NCBI RefSeq assembly: GCF_030811455.1 | Contig: NZ_JAUSQU010000001.1 | Location: 62,001 to 126,000 of the forward strand | Reading direction: 5' to 3' | Length of the DNA stretch: 64,000 nt | Source: Streptosporangium lutulentum | GTDB taxonomy: Bacteria > Actinomycetota > Actinomycetes > Streptosporangiales > Streptosporangiaceae | Part shown: one piece after another, positions 52,028 to 61,988 of the stretch | Numbering within the stretch: the first letter of the stretch is position 1 | Layout: each line of letters opens with the position of its first letter | Position numbers and translations under genes: made by a program | Notes under the pieces: model-generated | What the model was told of the DNA's origin: nothing | The model's database searches: none | What the model saw: the letters and a program-made list of their open reading frames with translations, nothing else

Positions 52028-52285
52028 ATGGCGCAGTGTGAAGTCTGTGGCAATGACTATGACATGAGCTTCGAGGTGCACGCCCAGGGAGCGGTGCACG
52101 TTTTCGACAGCTTCGAGTGTGCGATCCATCGGATGGCGCCCGTGTGCGAGCACTGCGGGGTCCGGATCGCCGGGCACGGGGTCGAGGCCGACCGGCGCTG
52201 GTTCTGCTGCGCGCACTGCGCCCGCGCGGAGGGCGCGAACGCGATCGTGGACCGCAGCGGGATTCCGGCGCAACAAGGGATGTAG
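52028..52285 (+). CDS. Metallothionein-like zinc-binding small protein
   Basis: An 85-residue cytosolic protein with eight cysteines and several histidines in metal-site spacing: [40 protein letters not shown] and [12 protein letters not shown]. It matches a short actinobacterial family usually annotated as prokaryotic metallothionein-like; zinc binding or transfer is the likely role. ATG 52028 follows GGGGGAAAC. It stands between the kinase-like gene and sthA with no evident operon. Confidence 0.8.
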   Translation: MAQCEVCGNDYDMSFEVHAQGAVHVFDSFECAIHRMAPVCEHCGVRIAGHGVEADRRWFCCAHCARAEGANAIVDRSGIPAQQGM

Positions 52286-52352
52286 GAGACGGTCTCCGCG
52301 GAGATCCCAGGGAGTCTGGTCGTGGACGCCTCTGGCATCCAGACTGATTCTC

Positions 52353-53756
52353 ATGTGGGATTTTGATGTCCTTGTCTTGGGCTCCGGGCCGGGTGGGCAG
52401 AAAGCCGCGATCGCCGCGGCGAAACTCGAGCGGCGCGTCGCGCTGGTCGAGCGACGTAACATGATCGGTGGCGTCTGCATCAACACCGGCACCATCCCCT
52501 CCAAGACGCTGCGCGAGGCGGTCATCCACCTGACCGGCCTCAACCAGCGGGGGATGTACGGGCAGAGTTACCGGGTGAAGGACGAGATCACCGCAGCCGA
52601 CCTGGGAATCCGCACCCAGCACGTGATCGGCCGCGAGGTGGATGTGATCCGCAGCCAGCTGTCCCGCAACCACGTGGCGGTGCTGAACGGGCTGGGGCAG
52701 TTCGTCGACCCTCACACCATGGCCGTCGTCGACGAGAACGGCCACGAGGTGAAGGTCACCGCCGAAAAGATCATCATTGCCACCGGCACCCGGCCCGCCC
52801 GCCCCGAGACCGTGGAGTTCGACGACAATACGATCATCGACTCCGACGGCATCCTGCAGCTGCAGCACGTGCCCGACTCGATGGTGGTCGTCGGAGCCGG
52901 GGTGATCGGCATCGAGTACGCCTCGATGTTCGCCGCCCTGGGCACCAAGGTGACCGTGGTGGAGCGCCGCGAGCGGATGCTCGACTTCTGTGACCTGGAG
53001 ATCGTCGAGGCCCTGAAGTATCACCTGCGAGACCTGGCGGTGACCTTCCGCTTCGGCGAGACCGTCGCCGCGGTGGAGCGCCGCTCCCGCGGGGCGCTGA
53101 CGGTGCTGGAGAGCGGCAAGAGGATTCCCGCCGAGACGGTGATGTACTCGGCCGGACGCCACGGCGTGACCGACAAACTCGCCCTGGAGCGCGCGGGCCT
53201 GGCCGCCGACGACCGCGGGCGCATCGATGTGGACGAGCACTACCGCACCTCCGTGCCGCACATCTACGCGGTCGGCGACGTCATCGGCTTCCCCTCCCTG
53301 GCCGCCACCTCCATGGAACAGGGCCGCATCGCCGCCCACCACGCCTGCGGCGAACCCCTGCGCGGCATTCACCACCTGCAGCCGATCGGCATCTACACCA
53401 TCCCCGAGATCAGCTTCATCGGCCGCACCGAGGACGAGCTCACCCAGTCCCACGTCCCCTTCGAGGTGGGCATCTCCCGCTACCGCGAACTCGCCCGCGG
53501 CCAGATCATCGGCGACACCTACGGGATGCTGAAACTCCTGGTCTCCCCCGAGAGCCGGGCCCTGCTCGGTGTGCACGTCTTCGGGACCGGCGCCACCGAG
53601 CTGCTGCACATCGGCCAGGCCGTCATGGGCTGTGGCGGCACCATCGACTACCTGGTCGACGCCGTCTTCAACTACCCCACCCTGGCCGAGTCCTACAAGG
53701 TCGCCGCTCTGGACGCCATGAACAAACTCCGCCGCGTCGCGCGCTTCGAGCTGTGA
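52353..53756 (+). CDS. sthA: Soluble pyridine nucleotide transhydrogenase (Si-specific)
   Basis: A 467-residue flavoprotein that interconverts NADPH + NAD+ and NADP+ + [24 protein letters not shown] is the FAD motif, [20 protein letters not shown] the NAD(P) motif and [20 protein letters not shown] the second FAD contact. The segment [15 protein letters not shown] has a Thr where the lipoamide-dehydrogenase group has the second redox cysteine, which distinguishes SthA from those disulfide reductases. ATG 52353 has no ribosome site, so the mRNA may be leaderless. Length is normal. Confidence 0.93.
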   Translation: MWDFDVLVLGSGPGGQKAAIAAAKLERRVALVERRNMIGGVCINTGTIPSKTLREAVIHLTGLNQRGMYGQSYRVKDEITAADLGIRTQHVIGREVDVIRSQLSRNHVAVLNGLGQFVDPHTMAVVDENGHEVKVTAEKIIIATGTRPARPETVEFDDNTIIDSDGILQLQHVPDSMVVVGAGVIGIEYASMFAALGTKVTVVERRERMLDFCDLEIVEALKYHLRDLAVTFRFGETVAAVERRSRGALTVLESGKRIPAETVMYSAGRHGVTDKLALERAGLAADDRGRIDVDEHYRTSVPHIYAVGDVIGFPSLAATSMEQGRIAAHHACGEPLRGIHHLQPIGIYTIPEISFIGRTEDELTQSHVPFEVGISRYRELARGQIIGDTYGMLKLLVSPESRALLGVHVFGTGATELLHIGQAVMGCGGTIDYLVDAVFNYPTLAESYKVAALDAMNKLRRVARFEL

Positions 53757-53801
53757 CCGTTCCCGGCGCCCGCTCGGCCTCCGGCGCGTCTAACACGCTC
53801 G

Positions 53802-53823
53802 TCCTTCGCCGGCCGCCGAAGGA
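53802..53823 (+). terminator. Hairpin after sthA
   Basis: TCCTTCG and CGAAGGA pair around an 8-base GC-rich loop, 45 bases after the sthA stop. No T-run follows, so it is a moderate candidate. Confidence 0.5.
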
Positions 53824-53961
53824 TCCGGAACCTACGGTGTGGGAACCGCCCCGGGGGCCGGCCGCCGGCTTCCTTCCGGCATTCCGATGCCCGGTGGCCT
53901 GACCGGGATGGCCGCGCGGTGTTCTGAAATGTTCTGAGACGCTCTGAGACAGAGGCCGATG

Positions 53962-54450
53962 ATGACCGATGAGTCCCCGATCACCGATGACCGCGACCCC
54001 GCACAGGTCGTGACCGCGATGGTCGATCACTTCCTCCGCCTGGCAGCCACCTGGACCGCCTGGGACGGCCGCCCGCTGCAGTCCGGGGATCGGATCTACA
54101 CCCCGCACAAGGCGGTCCGGCGGGTGAGCGACCATCTCCTCGACCACCTTTCCGAGCTGGAGGCACGGCTGGCCGGACACGAGGCCATTCCCGATCACTG
54201 GCATGCTTCGATGATCACCACCCCCGCCGACCTCGCCCCTTTCACCGAGCACGACCTGGACGAGGCCCGCAGCCGCATCACCCGGCTCGCCCAGCTCTGG
54301 GTGGACCGGCTGAACGCGCTCACGCCCGAGCAGCTTGACCGTTCACCGGGCCAGGGCTGGACTTTCCGCCAGCTCGCCTTCCACATGTCCGGATCGTCCT
54401 ACTACGCCGACGCCGTGGGTGATCTTCGCCCGGCGGCGACCGTCCGCTGA
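53962..54450 (+). CDS. DinB-like / four-helix bundle family protein
   Basis: A 162-residue helical protein. HKAVRRVSDHLLDHLSELEA, LDEARSRITRLAQLWVDRLN and the late GWTFRQLAFHMSGSSYYADA resemble the DinB/YfiT-type fold, in which three histidines bind a metal; candidates are His in PHKAVRR, the DHL pair and FHMSG. The role of such proteins in actinomycetes is often thiol-dependent transfer, but the sequence does not decide it. ATG 53962 has AGAGG 6 bases upstream; ATG 53959 is an alternative. Confidence 0.65.
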   Translation: MTDESPITDDRDPAQVVTAMVDHFLRLAATWTAWDGRPLQSGDRIYTPHKAVRRVSDHLLDHLSELEARLAGHEAIPDHWHASMITTPADLAPFTEHDLDEARSRITRLAQLWVDRLNALTPEQLDRSPGQGWTFRQLAFHMSGSSYYADAVGDLRPAATVR

Positions 54451-54570
54451 GCGCCGTCGGCGGAGATTACCCGGGGCCGGGAGTCCACGGGAACGACGCG
54501 CCCGGGGGTGATCATCGGTCCGGGGCCGCCCGTCCCGTCGCCGTACGGCTGTGAACGCCGGTCCGGGGCG

Positions 54571-54985
54571 TCACGCCGACTCCCGAAGGAGGCCCTCCGC
54601 CTGCTGCCGCAGGTGCGGCGGGAGTTCGGGGGCGGTCGCGTCGAGTGCCTGGGAGGCGAAACTCGCCGACTTGCCCGGCCGGCCCAGCAGGGCGTTGATG
54701 CGGGCGGCGCGGTGGAGCACCGGGCCGTTCCGGCCTCTCCCTCGGAGGCCGCGACCTCCCTGAAGATCTCGGTGGTCTCGGCCTGCACCCAGGCCTCCTC
54801 GAAACGCGACGCGCGCACCGCCTCCTCGGACGGTGCGCAGGTCGTTGGCCAGGAGTCCGGCGGCACCGGGCGTGAAGAACCTGTCCGTGTGATCGAGCGG
54901 AAGGTTCGCGGCCTCCGGCGCCGTCTCACGGGTGAGCGGCGAGGAGGGGTTTCCATGCTCTCATGGGCGACGACGAAATAGAGCA
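54571..54985 (-). pseudogene. Frameshifted ORF of unrecognised family
   Basis: The minus strand reads plausible protein in alternating frames: LPLDHTDRFFTPGAAGLLAN and DLRTVR in one, then EEAVRASRFEEAWVQAETTE and IFREVAASEGEAGTA in the next, then back to VLHRAARINALLGRPGKSAS and FASQALDATAPELPPHLRQQ with AEGLLRESA and stop. Helical, acidic segments with natural composition suggest a once-real gene with compensating frame changes. Near the 5' end LLYFVVAHES may be its start region. I do not recognise the family. Confidence 0.35.
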
Positions 54986-55046
54986 GTCGTTTGCCTCGCC
55001 TCGAACGTGGTGTATCGACCCAGCTCACGGGCCGTATGGCGGCCGG

Positions 55047-57233
55047 CTATTCCCCTTCCAGAGAAACAAGGCCTTCATGGACTTTCGCCGCTAGCGGATG
55101 CCCAGGCGGGAGATTGGCCCGCACTGCGGACTGCACTGTTCGCAACTCCCTTCGGGCGTCGTCCGGATGCCCCATCGAACGGAGCGCTTGCGACAGTAGG
55201 TAACGGCTCTCCAATATCGCCGGATGCCCCTTGCGTAGAATCGCGCTTCTCGCCTCAAGCACGGACGTTAACTCCGCTCGCGCCGTCTCAAAGTCTTCCA
55301 AATTCATCAGGGCCTGGGCTCGCAGGCTTCGGATGGACAGGGTCAGGAGACTGCGGTTGTGATCATGCTCAGCGTCTCCCGCATTGAGCAGCGCCTCACA
55401 TATCTGAAAACATTGCTCCGCTTCCCCCTGTTTTAAAATTATTTTTGCCACCAACGCTCCGGTTTTCAGTGTGTCTATATGATTAACGCCGAGAATCGAC
55501 TGGCGACTTTCCCATATTCGCTGCCCGAGTTGGAGGGCTTCGGACAGCGACCCCTGTTCTCCTAGGACTCGCACCAGCTCATAGCTCGTGGTTAAGGTCT
55601 CTGGGTGATTAAATTCAAAGAGCCGTTCCCTGGCGGCGGCAACTGACCGATACTCCTGTTCGGCTTTCCTTAGCTCGCCGTGGAAGGAAAGTATGGCGGC
55701 ACGCTCATGATAGATCCACAGCATGCCGGCCTCTACGATGTCTGATCTTCCGGTCGCGATGCCCCTGATGGCGACGTTGACAACTTGCAGTCCCGCATCA
55801 TAGTGGCCGGAATAAACCAGTGACGATGCTACGAATGAGGACGCACGCGCGAGACGTGCCGCATCCTCATCCGTAAGATGTGCACCGAGGTTGGCAAGGC
55901 ACGACGTGATATGCGGCAGGATCTCCAGCCACCTGGACAGGTGTTCCGGATTTTCCGGATCAAGGACCTGTGTAGCCCGCACAATCAGGTCCACCGTGAC
56001 GGAAACCACCGTCGCGGACTCCTCACCGTCTCCGAGGTAAAGGCGGTTGGCCTCTGCGACAAGTGGATGGATCGTGAGGGATATATCATCCGCCATCCCT
56101 GAGTCGATGATCTCGACGAGACCCACCTTCGCGAGCACGTCGAACCCTTCTGGCACGGCCTGCTCGTTATCGCCACAGACCTTCGCCAGAATATTTCCCT
56201 GAAGAAACCATTTCGGAATTGGGATTGCACCTGCGAAGCAGGAAAGGATTCGCAGTATCGGGCGCGCCTGCTTGACTCCCTGATCGCCGAGGATGTCCAG
56301 CGAGGATTCCCAGGTCGTCGCCAAGCCTCTCACTCTATTGTTTACAAGTGCGGTGGGGTCTTCACGCACGGCATTCAGATATCCGGAAAACCTTCGATGG
56401 GTAGACCACGGGGAAGCTAAGAACGCACCCGCATGGTGGAGAGCCAGTGGGAGAAATCCCAGGGTGTCGGCCAGGGCCTTCGCCTCGTCGTACGAGCCGG
56501 CCTGTGGCGCGATATGCTGCAGCAGCAGAGCGGAATTATGTGGATCTAGCGGTTCTACATGGTGGAGCTTGGAGAGCGAACCCCATTGAGTCGCATCACC
56601 AAGGCGGCTGGTTATCAGGATGGCACCCGACCGCGACGGGCGCAGCCATCCACTCCCGCTTCCAGCCTCCCTTCCCTCCACGGTCAAGGTTCTGATGTCG
56701 TCGACGTTATCCAGGATCAGCAGCCACTTCTTCTCACGTTCAAGATAACTCCAGAGCAGGTCGGCAGGGTTCAGCCCGCCGGCTAAGGACTGCCGAACCT
56801 GCTCTTCCGGCGCGCCCAATGATTTGGCGAGCTCAAGCATTGAGACGGTGACCTCGGATGCGGAAGACGCGGAGATCCACCAGACGCGGTTCCCGCGGTC
56901 CAGAGACTCTCGGGCGAATTTGAGAGAGATGGCGGTTTTTCCCACGCCACCGAGCCCCCACAGCACGTGCGTGTTCCCGTCAGGGCGGTTGACGGCTTTC
57001 CGCAGTTTCCGAATCAGATTATCTCTGTCCGTAAAGGACAGTGGAAGGTATCCTAAAGGGGGGCGTAGTATGCTCATCGCCGCGAAATTCGACGCACCCT
57101 CCCGTTCTGGCGGCCGGTCGTCTTTGCTCTTGGTTCGGTTACTTGGCCGAGCGGTGAATTGCAGCACCGCGACTACGACCGCAAGCACGCCAGCGAGTGA
57201 TCCAACTATCGTCCAGATGAGTCCTGAATCCAC
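55047..57233 (-). CDS. NB-ARC ATPase with TPR repeats (FxSxx-COOH system type)
   Basis: A 728-residue protein: an N-terminal membrane helix (LIWTIVGSLAGVLAVVVAVL), a short linker, then an NB-ARC/STAND ATPase with P-loop GLGGVGKTAISLKF (about 94), Walker-B-like WLLILDNVDDIRTL and LGFLPLALHHAGAFL. The rest is an array of TPR-like helix pairs (YDAGLQVVNVAIRG, EYRSVAAARERLFEFNHPET, LGQRIWESRQSILGVNHIDT). FxSxx-COOH RiPP loci commonly include a tetratricopeptide protein of this kind, usually longer. GC content is visibly lower than in neighbours, suggesting transfer. The start is GTG 57233 with a weak ribosome site; the gene runs toward 55047, away from the precursor. Confidence 0.82.
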   Translation of the reverse strand: MDSGLIWTIVGSLAGVLAVVVAVLQFTARPSNRTKSKDDRPPEREGASNFAAMSILRPPLGYLPLSFTDRDNLIRKLRKAVNRPDGNTHVLWGLGGVGKTAISLKFARESLDRGNRVWWISASSASEVTVSMLELAKSLGAPEEQVRQSLAGGLNPADLLWSYLEREKKWLLILDNVDDIRTLTVEGREAGSGSGWLRPSRSGAILITSRLGDATQWGSLSKLHHVEPLDPHNSALLLQHIAPQAGSYDEAKALADTLGFLPLALHHAGAFLASPWSTHRRFSGYLNAVREDPTALVNNRVRGLATTWESSLDILGDQGVKQARPILRILSCFAGAIPIPKWFLQGNILAKVCGDNEQAVPEGFDVLAKVGLVEIIDSGMADDISLTIHPLVAEANRLYLGDGEESATVVSVTVDLIVRATQVLDPENPEHLSRWLEILPHITSCLANLGAHLTDEDAARLARASSFVASSLVYSGHYDAGLQVVNVAIRGIATGRSDIVEAGMLWIYHERAAILSFHGELRKAEQEYRSVAAARERLFEFNHPETLTTSYELVRVLGEQGSLSEALQLGQRIWESRQSILGVNHIDTLKTGALVAKIILKQGEAEQCFQICEALLNAGDAEHDHNRSLLTLSIRSLRAQALMNLEDFETARAELTSVLEARSAILRKGHPAILESRYLLSQALRSMGHPDDARRELRTVQSAVRANLPPGHPLAAKVHEGLVSLEGE

Positions 57234-57333
57234 AACCCCAGAGTAGAGATCGTAGTCATCTCCTCACAAGAAGATGATTTAGAATGGTGCTATTTACTCA
57301 CCCCGACCTGAGCGATGCGGACCGATCGTCGCA

Positions 57334-57582
57334 TCAGGCGCTGAGTCGCTCAAAGATGCCGTCGCGCTGCCGGTGGGCGAAGTAGCTCATAGGCCGTGGC
57401 CTGAGGTGGGTAGTCGAGGGGAAGGCGGCGCCGGGGAATGCTGGTGCGATCGGCGTACGGGATGGTGCGCAGGTCGTGCTCAGGTTGGCGGCCGCTGTCC
57501 AGGTTTTTCCTCGGCGTTCGGCGCGCCAGGCTCTCAGCACGGGTTCGGTGAACTTCCAGCGCACGTCGGACAGGTCGCCGGG
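57334..57582 (-). pseudogene. IS5-family transposase remnant (N-terminal part)
   Basis: In one minus-strand frame PGDLSDVRWKFTEPVLRAWR opens like the start of IS5-type transposases (DLTDxQWxxLEPLLP). It then shifts frame to DLRTIPYADRTSIPRRRLPL then DYPPQATAYELL, matching their DLRxIxNAILYVxRTGIPWRxLPxDYPPxxTVY block, and back to YFAHRQRDGIFERLSA. The DDE catalytic half is missing and no terminal repeats are seen. It sits in the 615-base gap (57234-57848) between the NB-ARC/TPR gene and the precursor gene. Confidence 0.7.
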
Positions 57583-57848
57583 CACGGTCGCGGCTCGGTT
57601 ATATCCCCGACATATCGCGCGGTGCGCCGCCGCTCGACACCGTGAAGGCATCCGTTGCCGGTGGGTAAGGGCAGAGAGCCAGATCATGAATGAGACAGGA
57701 TTTTCCGTTATGAGACCGGTGCTTGCTGACCGGGTAACTGAACACGACGGCTCAGATATCTACCGAAAGTCCTACGAAAGCGGCAGTCGTTCGAAGAAGC
57801 GAACTAGGTGATACTTCGCAGATAGGGGAAAATTTCCTCTAGGTTGGA

Positions 57849-58019
57849 TTATAGAGATAACTGAAATTCCGCTGTGGGGTCGGAGTCCGCTTCCTCGACA
57901 AATCGTTGCAGTACGAGCACCAGGTGGGAGGGCTCACCGAGCTCGCCAATCTGACTCAGACTGAGCCCGGTCACGTCGACCAGACCGGTGCCGAACTCTC
58001 CGGTGGTTTCCCCATGCAT
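57849..58019 (-). CDS. fxsA: FxSxx-COOH-type cyclophane RiPP precursor peptide (FxsA-like)
   Basis: A 56-residue peptide: MHGETTGEFGTGLVDVTGLS then LSQIGELGEPSHLVLVLQRF, then VEEADSDPTAEFQLSL. The leader segment GLVDVTGLSLSQ is the conserved mark of FxSxx-COOH precursors, which end F-x-S-x-x; here the end is F-Q-L-S-L. AAGGAG lies 6 bases before the ATG. It is 106 bases from the FxsB-like maturase gene on the same strand, which is transcribed first. The third-last codon is TTA, rare in this genome. The expected product is a C-terminal three-residue cyclophane made by the radical SAM enzyme. A small hairpin (AGGGGAAA/TTTCCTCT, about 57822-57838) follows. Confidence 0.8.
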   Translation of the reverse strand: MHGETTGEFGTGLVDVTGLSLSQIGELGEPSHLVLVLQRFVEEADSDPTAEFQLSL

Positions 58020-58125
58020 GCGGACTCCTTGGACGTCCGTGATTTTGTCGGCCCCATTCCTTCATGCCGTTCAAGCAGATGGGATGGATCAAAACATGGG
58101 CTCAGTGTAATCTTTTGAGAACTCC

Positions 58126-59358
<1,233 letters not shown>

Positions 59359-59533
59359 CGCCCCGACATCGAGCGCCGACGGCCACTCGGGCGCTGCTGA
59401 TCAGCCTCCACGTTGAGGCCAGGAGAGGCGCCATCAACCAGCCTGTTCGAGCATAGGGAGGTCTGTGATCATACGCAGCAGGTTATGCCGAACGGCCGGG
59501 GGTGGTCGTGCGCAGGGGCTTCGAACGCGAATG

Positions 59534-60682
59534 TCAATGAAGGTTCAGGCGAGAGGCCGTGCGTTGTTCCCGCGCGATCACCAGGCCTATCAGGGCGACC
59601 AGCGCGGTGAGCTGCGCGAGGGCCGACCAGAGCCCGAGCGCGACCGTCAGGAGCGAGATCAGGGCGCCCACGTTCCGCACCTGGTTGCCCGTCATGCCGA
59701 GGACCCGGCGGAACCAGGCGTTGCCTGCCATGAACAGGGCGACCCCCACGGCCAGGACGACGGCGGCGCTGAGCTTCAGCGGATCGGTCGGATGCCCGAT
59801 CGCCTTCTTGACGCCCGCGGCGACGGCGACGACGCCCAGCAGGATCGGGATGTGCGCGTAGAAGTAGGCCCCGAGGATCAGGCGGGTGCGCCGCACCGGC
59901 TCGGCCGCCGCCAGAGCGTGTTCGGCGCTCACCTCGTCGTCCCCGCCGAAGTAGAGCCACCACAGGCAGGCGGCCAGCGCGAGACCGAGCACCGCCGCCA
60001 GGCCGAGGGCGAAGTCGACGTGCAATCCGGCGGCGCCGATGCCGATCGCCACGACCGACTCGCCGAGCGCCACGATCACCAGCAGGCCGTGGCGCTCGAC
60101 GATGTGCCCGGTCCTGAGGTTGAAGCCCTTCTGCCCGATGAAGTACGGGCTGCCCCAGAGCAGCGCCACCGCGGCGCCCCAGAGCAGGTAGTTGTACGGC
60201 TCGCCGGCGAAGCTCGCCAGGCCGACCAGCGCCACCCCGCCGAGGTTGAACGGGATCACCCGGGCGAAGGCCGAGGTGGCCTGGATGTACAGCCCGGCGT
60301 GGACGGTGATCAGCAGCAGGTACCCGATGGTGAACGCCATGCCGTCGCCGTCGAAGACCGCGGGGATCGACAGCGCCACGATCATGAACCCGGCCATGCC
60401 CAGCAGGATCAGTATCCGGCGGGCGGGCCGGACCGGGGGAACCGCGTTGGTCAGCCAGGCGTAGCCCGCGTACATCCACCAGATGACGCCGAACACCAGG
60501 AGCACGCGCAGTGCCCCCTCGAAGGATCGGCCGTCCTGCAATCCCTGCACCAGAAGGTTGGTGAGCTGGGTGACGGTGAAGACGAAGACCAGGTCGAAGA
60601 AGAGTTCGAGAGTGGAGACGCGGAGCTCGGTCTCCGCCGGGGCGGATTCCACCCGCTCCGCGAACCAGTCGGGTAAACGCAT
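59534..60682 (-). CDS. Low temperature requirement protein A (LtrA) family membrane protein
   Basis: A 382-residue membrane protein with about ten to eleven helices. The N-terminal TLELFFDLVFVFTVTQLTNL is the family hallmark, followed by IWWMYAGYAWLTNAVPPVRP, HIVERHGLLVIVALGESVVA and AYFYAHIPILLGVVAVAAGV. LtrA was named from Listeria growth in the cold; its transport or enzymatic role remains unknown. ATG 60682 gives the usual start. No operon partner is evident. Confidence 0.9.
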   Translation of the reverse strand: MRLPDWFAERVESAPAETELRVSTLELFFDLVFVFTVTQLTNLLVQGLQDGRSFEGALRVLLVFGVIWWMYAGYAWLTNAVPPVRPARRILILLGMAGFMIVALSIPAVFDGDGMAFTIGYLLLITVHAGLYIQATSAFARVIPFNLGGVALVGLASFAGEPYNYLLWGAAVALLWGSPYFIGQKGFNLRTGHIVERHGLLVIVALGESVVAIGIGAAGLHVDFALGLAAVLGLALAACLWWLYFGGDDEVSAEHALAAAEPVRRTRLILGAYFYAHIPILLGVVAVAAGVKKAIGHPTDPLKLSAAVVLAVGVALFMAGNAWFRRVLGMTGNQVRNVGALISLLTVALGLWSALAQLTALVALIGLVIAREQRTASRLNLH

Positions 60683-60825
60683 CTGATCATTGTGTGGCCG
60701 GGGAGGCCCGGTATGGATACCTCTGGAGAAGGATGGCGTCGTTTCCGCGGGTGAGTGCTTGTCCAGGTCGTCCGTTTAGCTTTCGGCGGACTTGTCCCTC
60801 CTCCCCGCCACAGGGGTTTCGCCGT

Positions 60826-61599
60826 TCAGCTCCTGGGCGATTCGTCCTTCTTACCCGCCACGAGGGTGTCGCCGGCCTTCTCCGGGGCGGGCGTGACGAC
60901 CGGCGCGGGCGCGGTCGCGGGGGACGCGGCGCCGGCGGGGGGCCGGCGGGTGCGCGCGCGAGGGCGGGCGGCGGCGGGGAACTCCGCGGTGTCGGCGGTG
61001 TCGGCGGTGTCGTGCGGACCGTCCGGGGCGGAGGCCTCCGGCTTGTCCGTCTTCCGCTCGGAGGCGCGGTCGCCGTGGTCGGAGCCGTCGGCGACGGGCG
61101 GGGCGGGCGCGGCGGAGGTCTCCGGCTCGCGCAGCGAGGCGAGGACGTCGTCGGCCTCGGCGTCGGCGGCGAAATCCTCGGCGGCCTCGGCGTCGCGCCG
61201 TTTGATCACCACCATGTGGTCGACCGACAGGCGGCCCGCGCCGCCGACCGCCAGAAGGATGGAGGCCGCTCCGAGTGCCACGATCAGGTTGATGTCGCCC
61301 CCGGTCAGGGGCAGTCCCTGGTCACCGCTGGCCACCACGAACACGGCGACGGCCTCGGCGAACAGCAGCAGCCCGCAGGCGGGTACGGCGAGCCCGGCCA
61401 CGAGCAGGGCGCCGCCGATGAGCTCGGTCAGCATCGTGGTGGCGGCCCATACCTCGGGGACGGGGGCGCCCAGGCTGCCGAACTGGTCGCCCGTGGCGAT
61501 CAGACCCGCTTGCAGCTTGTGCCAGCCGTTGGCGAAGAAGATCCCGCCCACGCCCAGTCTGGCGGCCAGGGAGGCAAGATCGTGGAGGGTTCGTCGCAC
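60826..61599 (-). CDS. DoxX family membrane protein with charged C-terminal tail
   Basis: A 257-residue protein. Residues 1 to about 130 are a DoxX domain of four helices (LASLAARLGVGGIFFANGWH, the family KLQAG, ELIGGALLVAGLAVPACGLL, DINLIVALGAASILLAVGGA). The rest is a hydrophilic, acidic and Pro/Ala-rich tail, about twice what normal DoxX proteins carry. GTG 61599 is preceded by a textbook GAAGGAGG about 6 bases away, so the longer open frame is rejected. DoxX proteins are linked to thiol or redox homeostasis at the membrane; a specific role is not shown here. Confidence 0.85.
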   Translation of the reverse strand: MRRTLHDLASLAARLGVGGIFFANGWHKLQAGLIATGDQFGSLGAPVPEVWAATTMLTELIGGALLVAGLAVPACGLLLFAEAVAVFVVASGDQGLPLTGGDINLIVALGAASILLAVGGAGRLSVDHMVVIKRRDAEAAEDFAADAEADDVLASLREPETSAAPAPPVADGSDHGDRASERKTDKPEASAPDGPHDTADTADTAEFPAAARPRARTRRPPAGAASPATAPAPVVTPAPEKAGDTLVAGKKDESPRS

Positions 61600-61871
61600 G
61601 GTTCCTCCTTCGGGGCGGATTCCCCATTCTTGCCCATGTCTTGACCAATACCTGACCGAAAGGGGACTCTCCAAACTCTCGTGCGTGGTCGTGCCGGTCG
61701 GGGAACCGGCGCGCTCCCGAATCGCCTGCCGGACGCTCTCCACCCGGCCGGGACGCCGAGCGCTTCCCCCGGCCCTGGCGGGGATCCGGCCGTGGCTCGA
61801 CGGGCCGCGGCCGGCGGCGAACGGATGATCGATTCGCACTGATCAGGTGCCTCGCGTGACACATTCGCGAC

Positions 61872-61883
61872 CTCTCTAGAGAG
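61872..61883. promoter_or_regulatory. Palindrome in the promoter region of the TPR/PNPOx gene
   Basis: CTCTCTAGAGAG is a perfect 12-base palindrome 106 bases before the next gene, followed by a second imperfect one (ATAGC/GCTAT at about 61896-61906). AT-richer than the surroundings, they may be regulator sites in the 389-base gap (61600-61988). Confidence 0.4.
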
Positions 61884-61988
61884 ATACAGGCATATAGCCG
61901 CTATCTAGGCAAACGGCGATCTCGCACGGACCATGGTGATCATGGGGAGTCAGATCGTGGTCGGCCGGCGCGAGGCCCGTGAACCACC

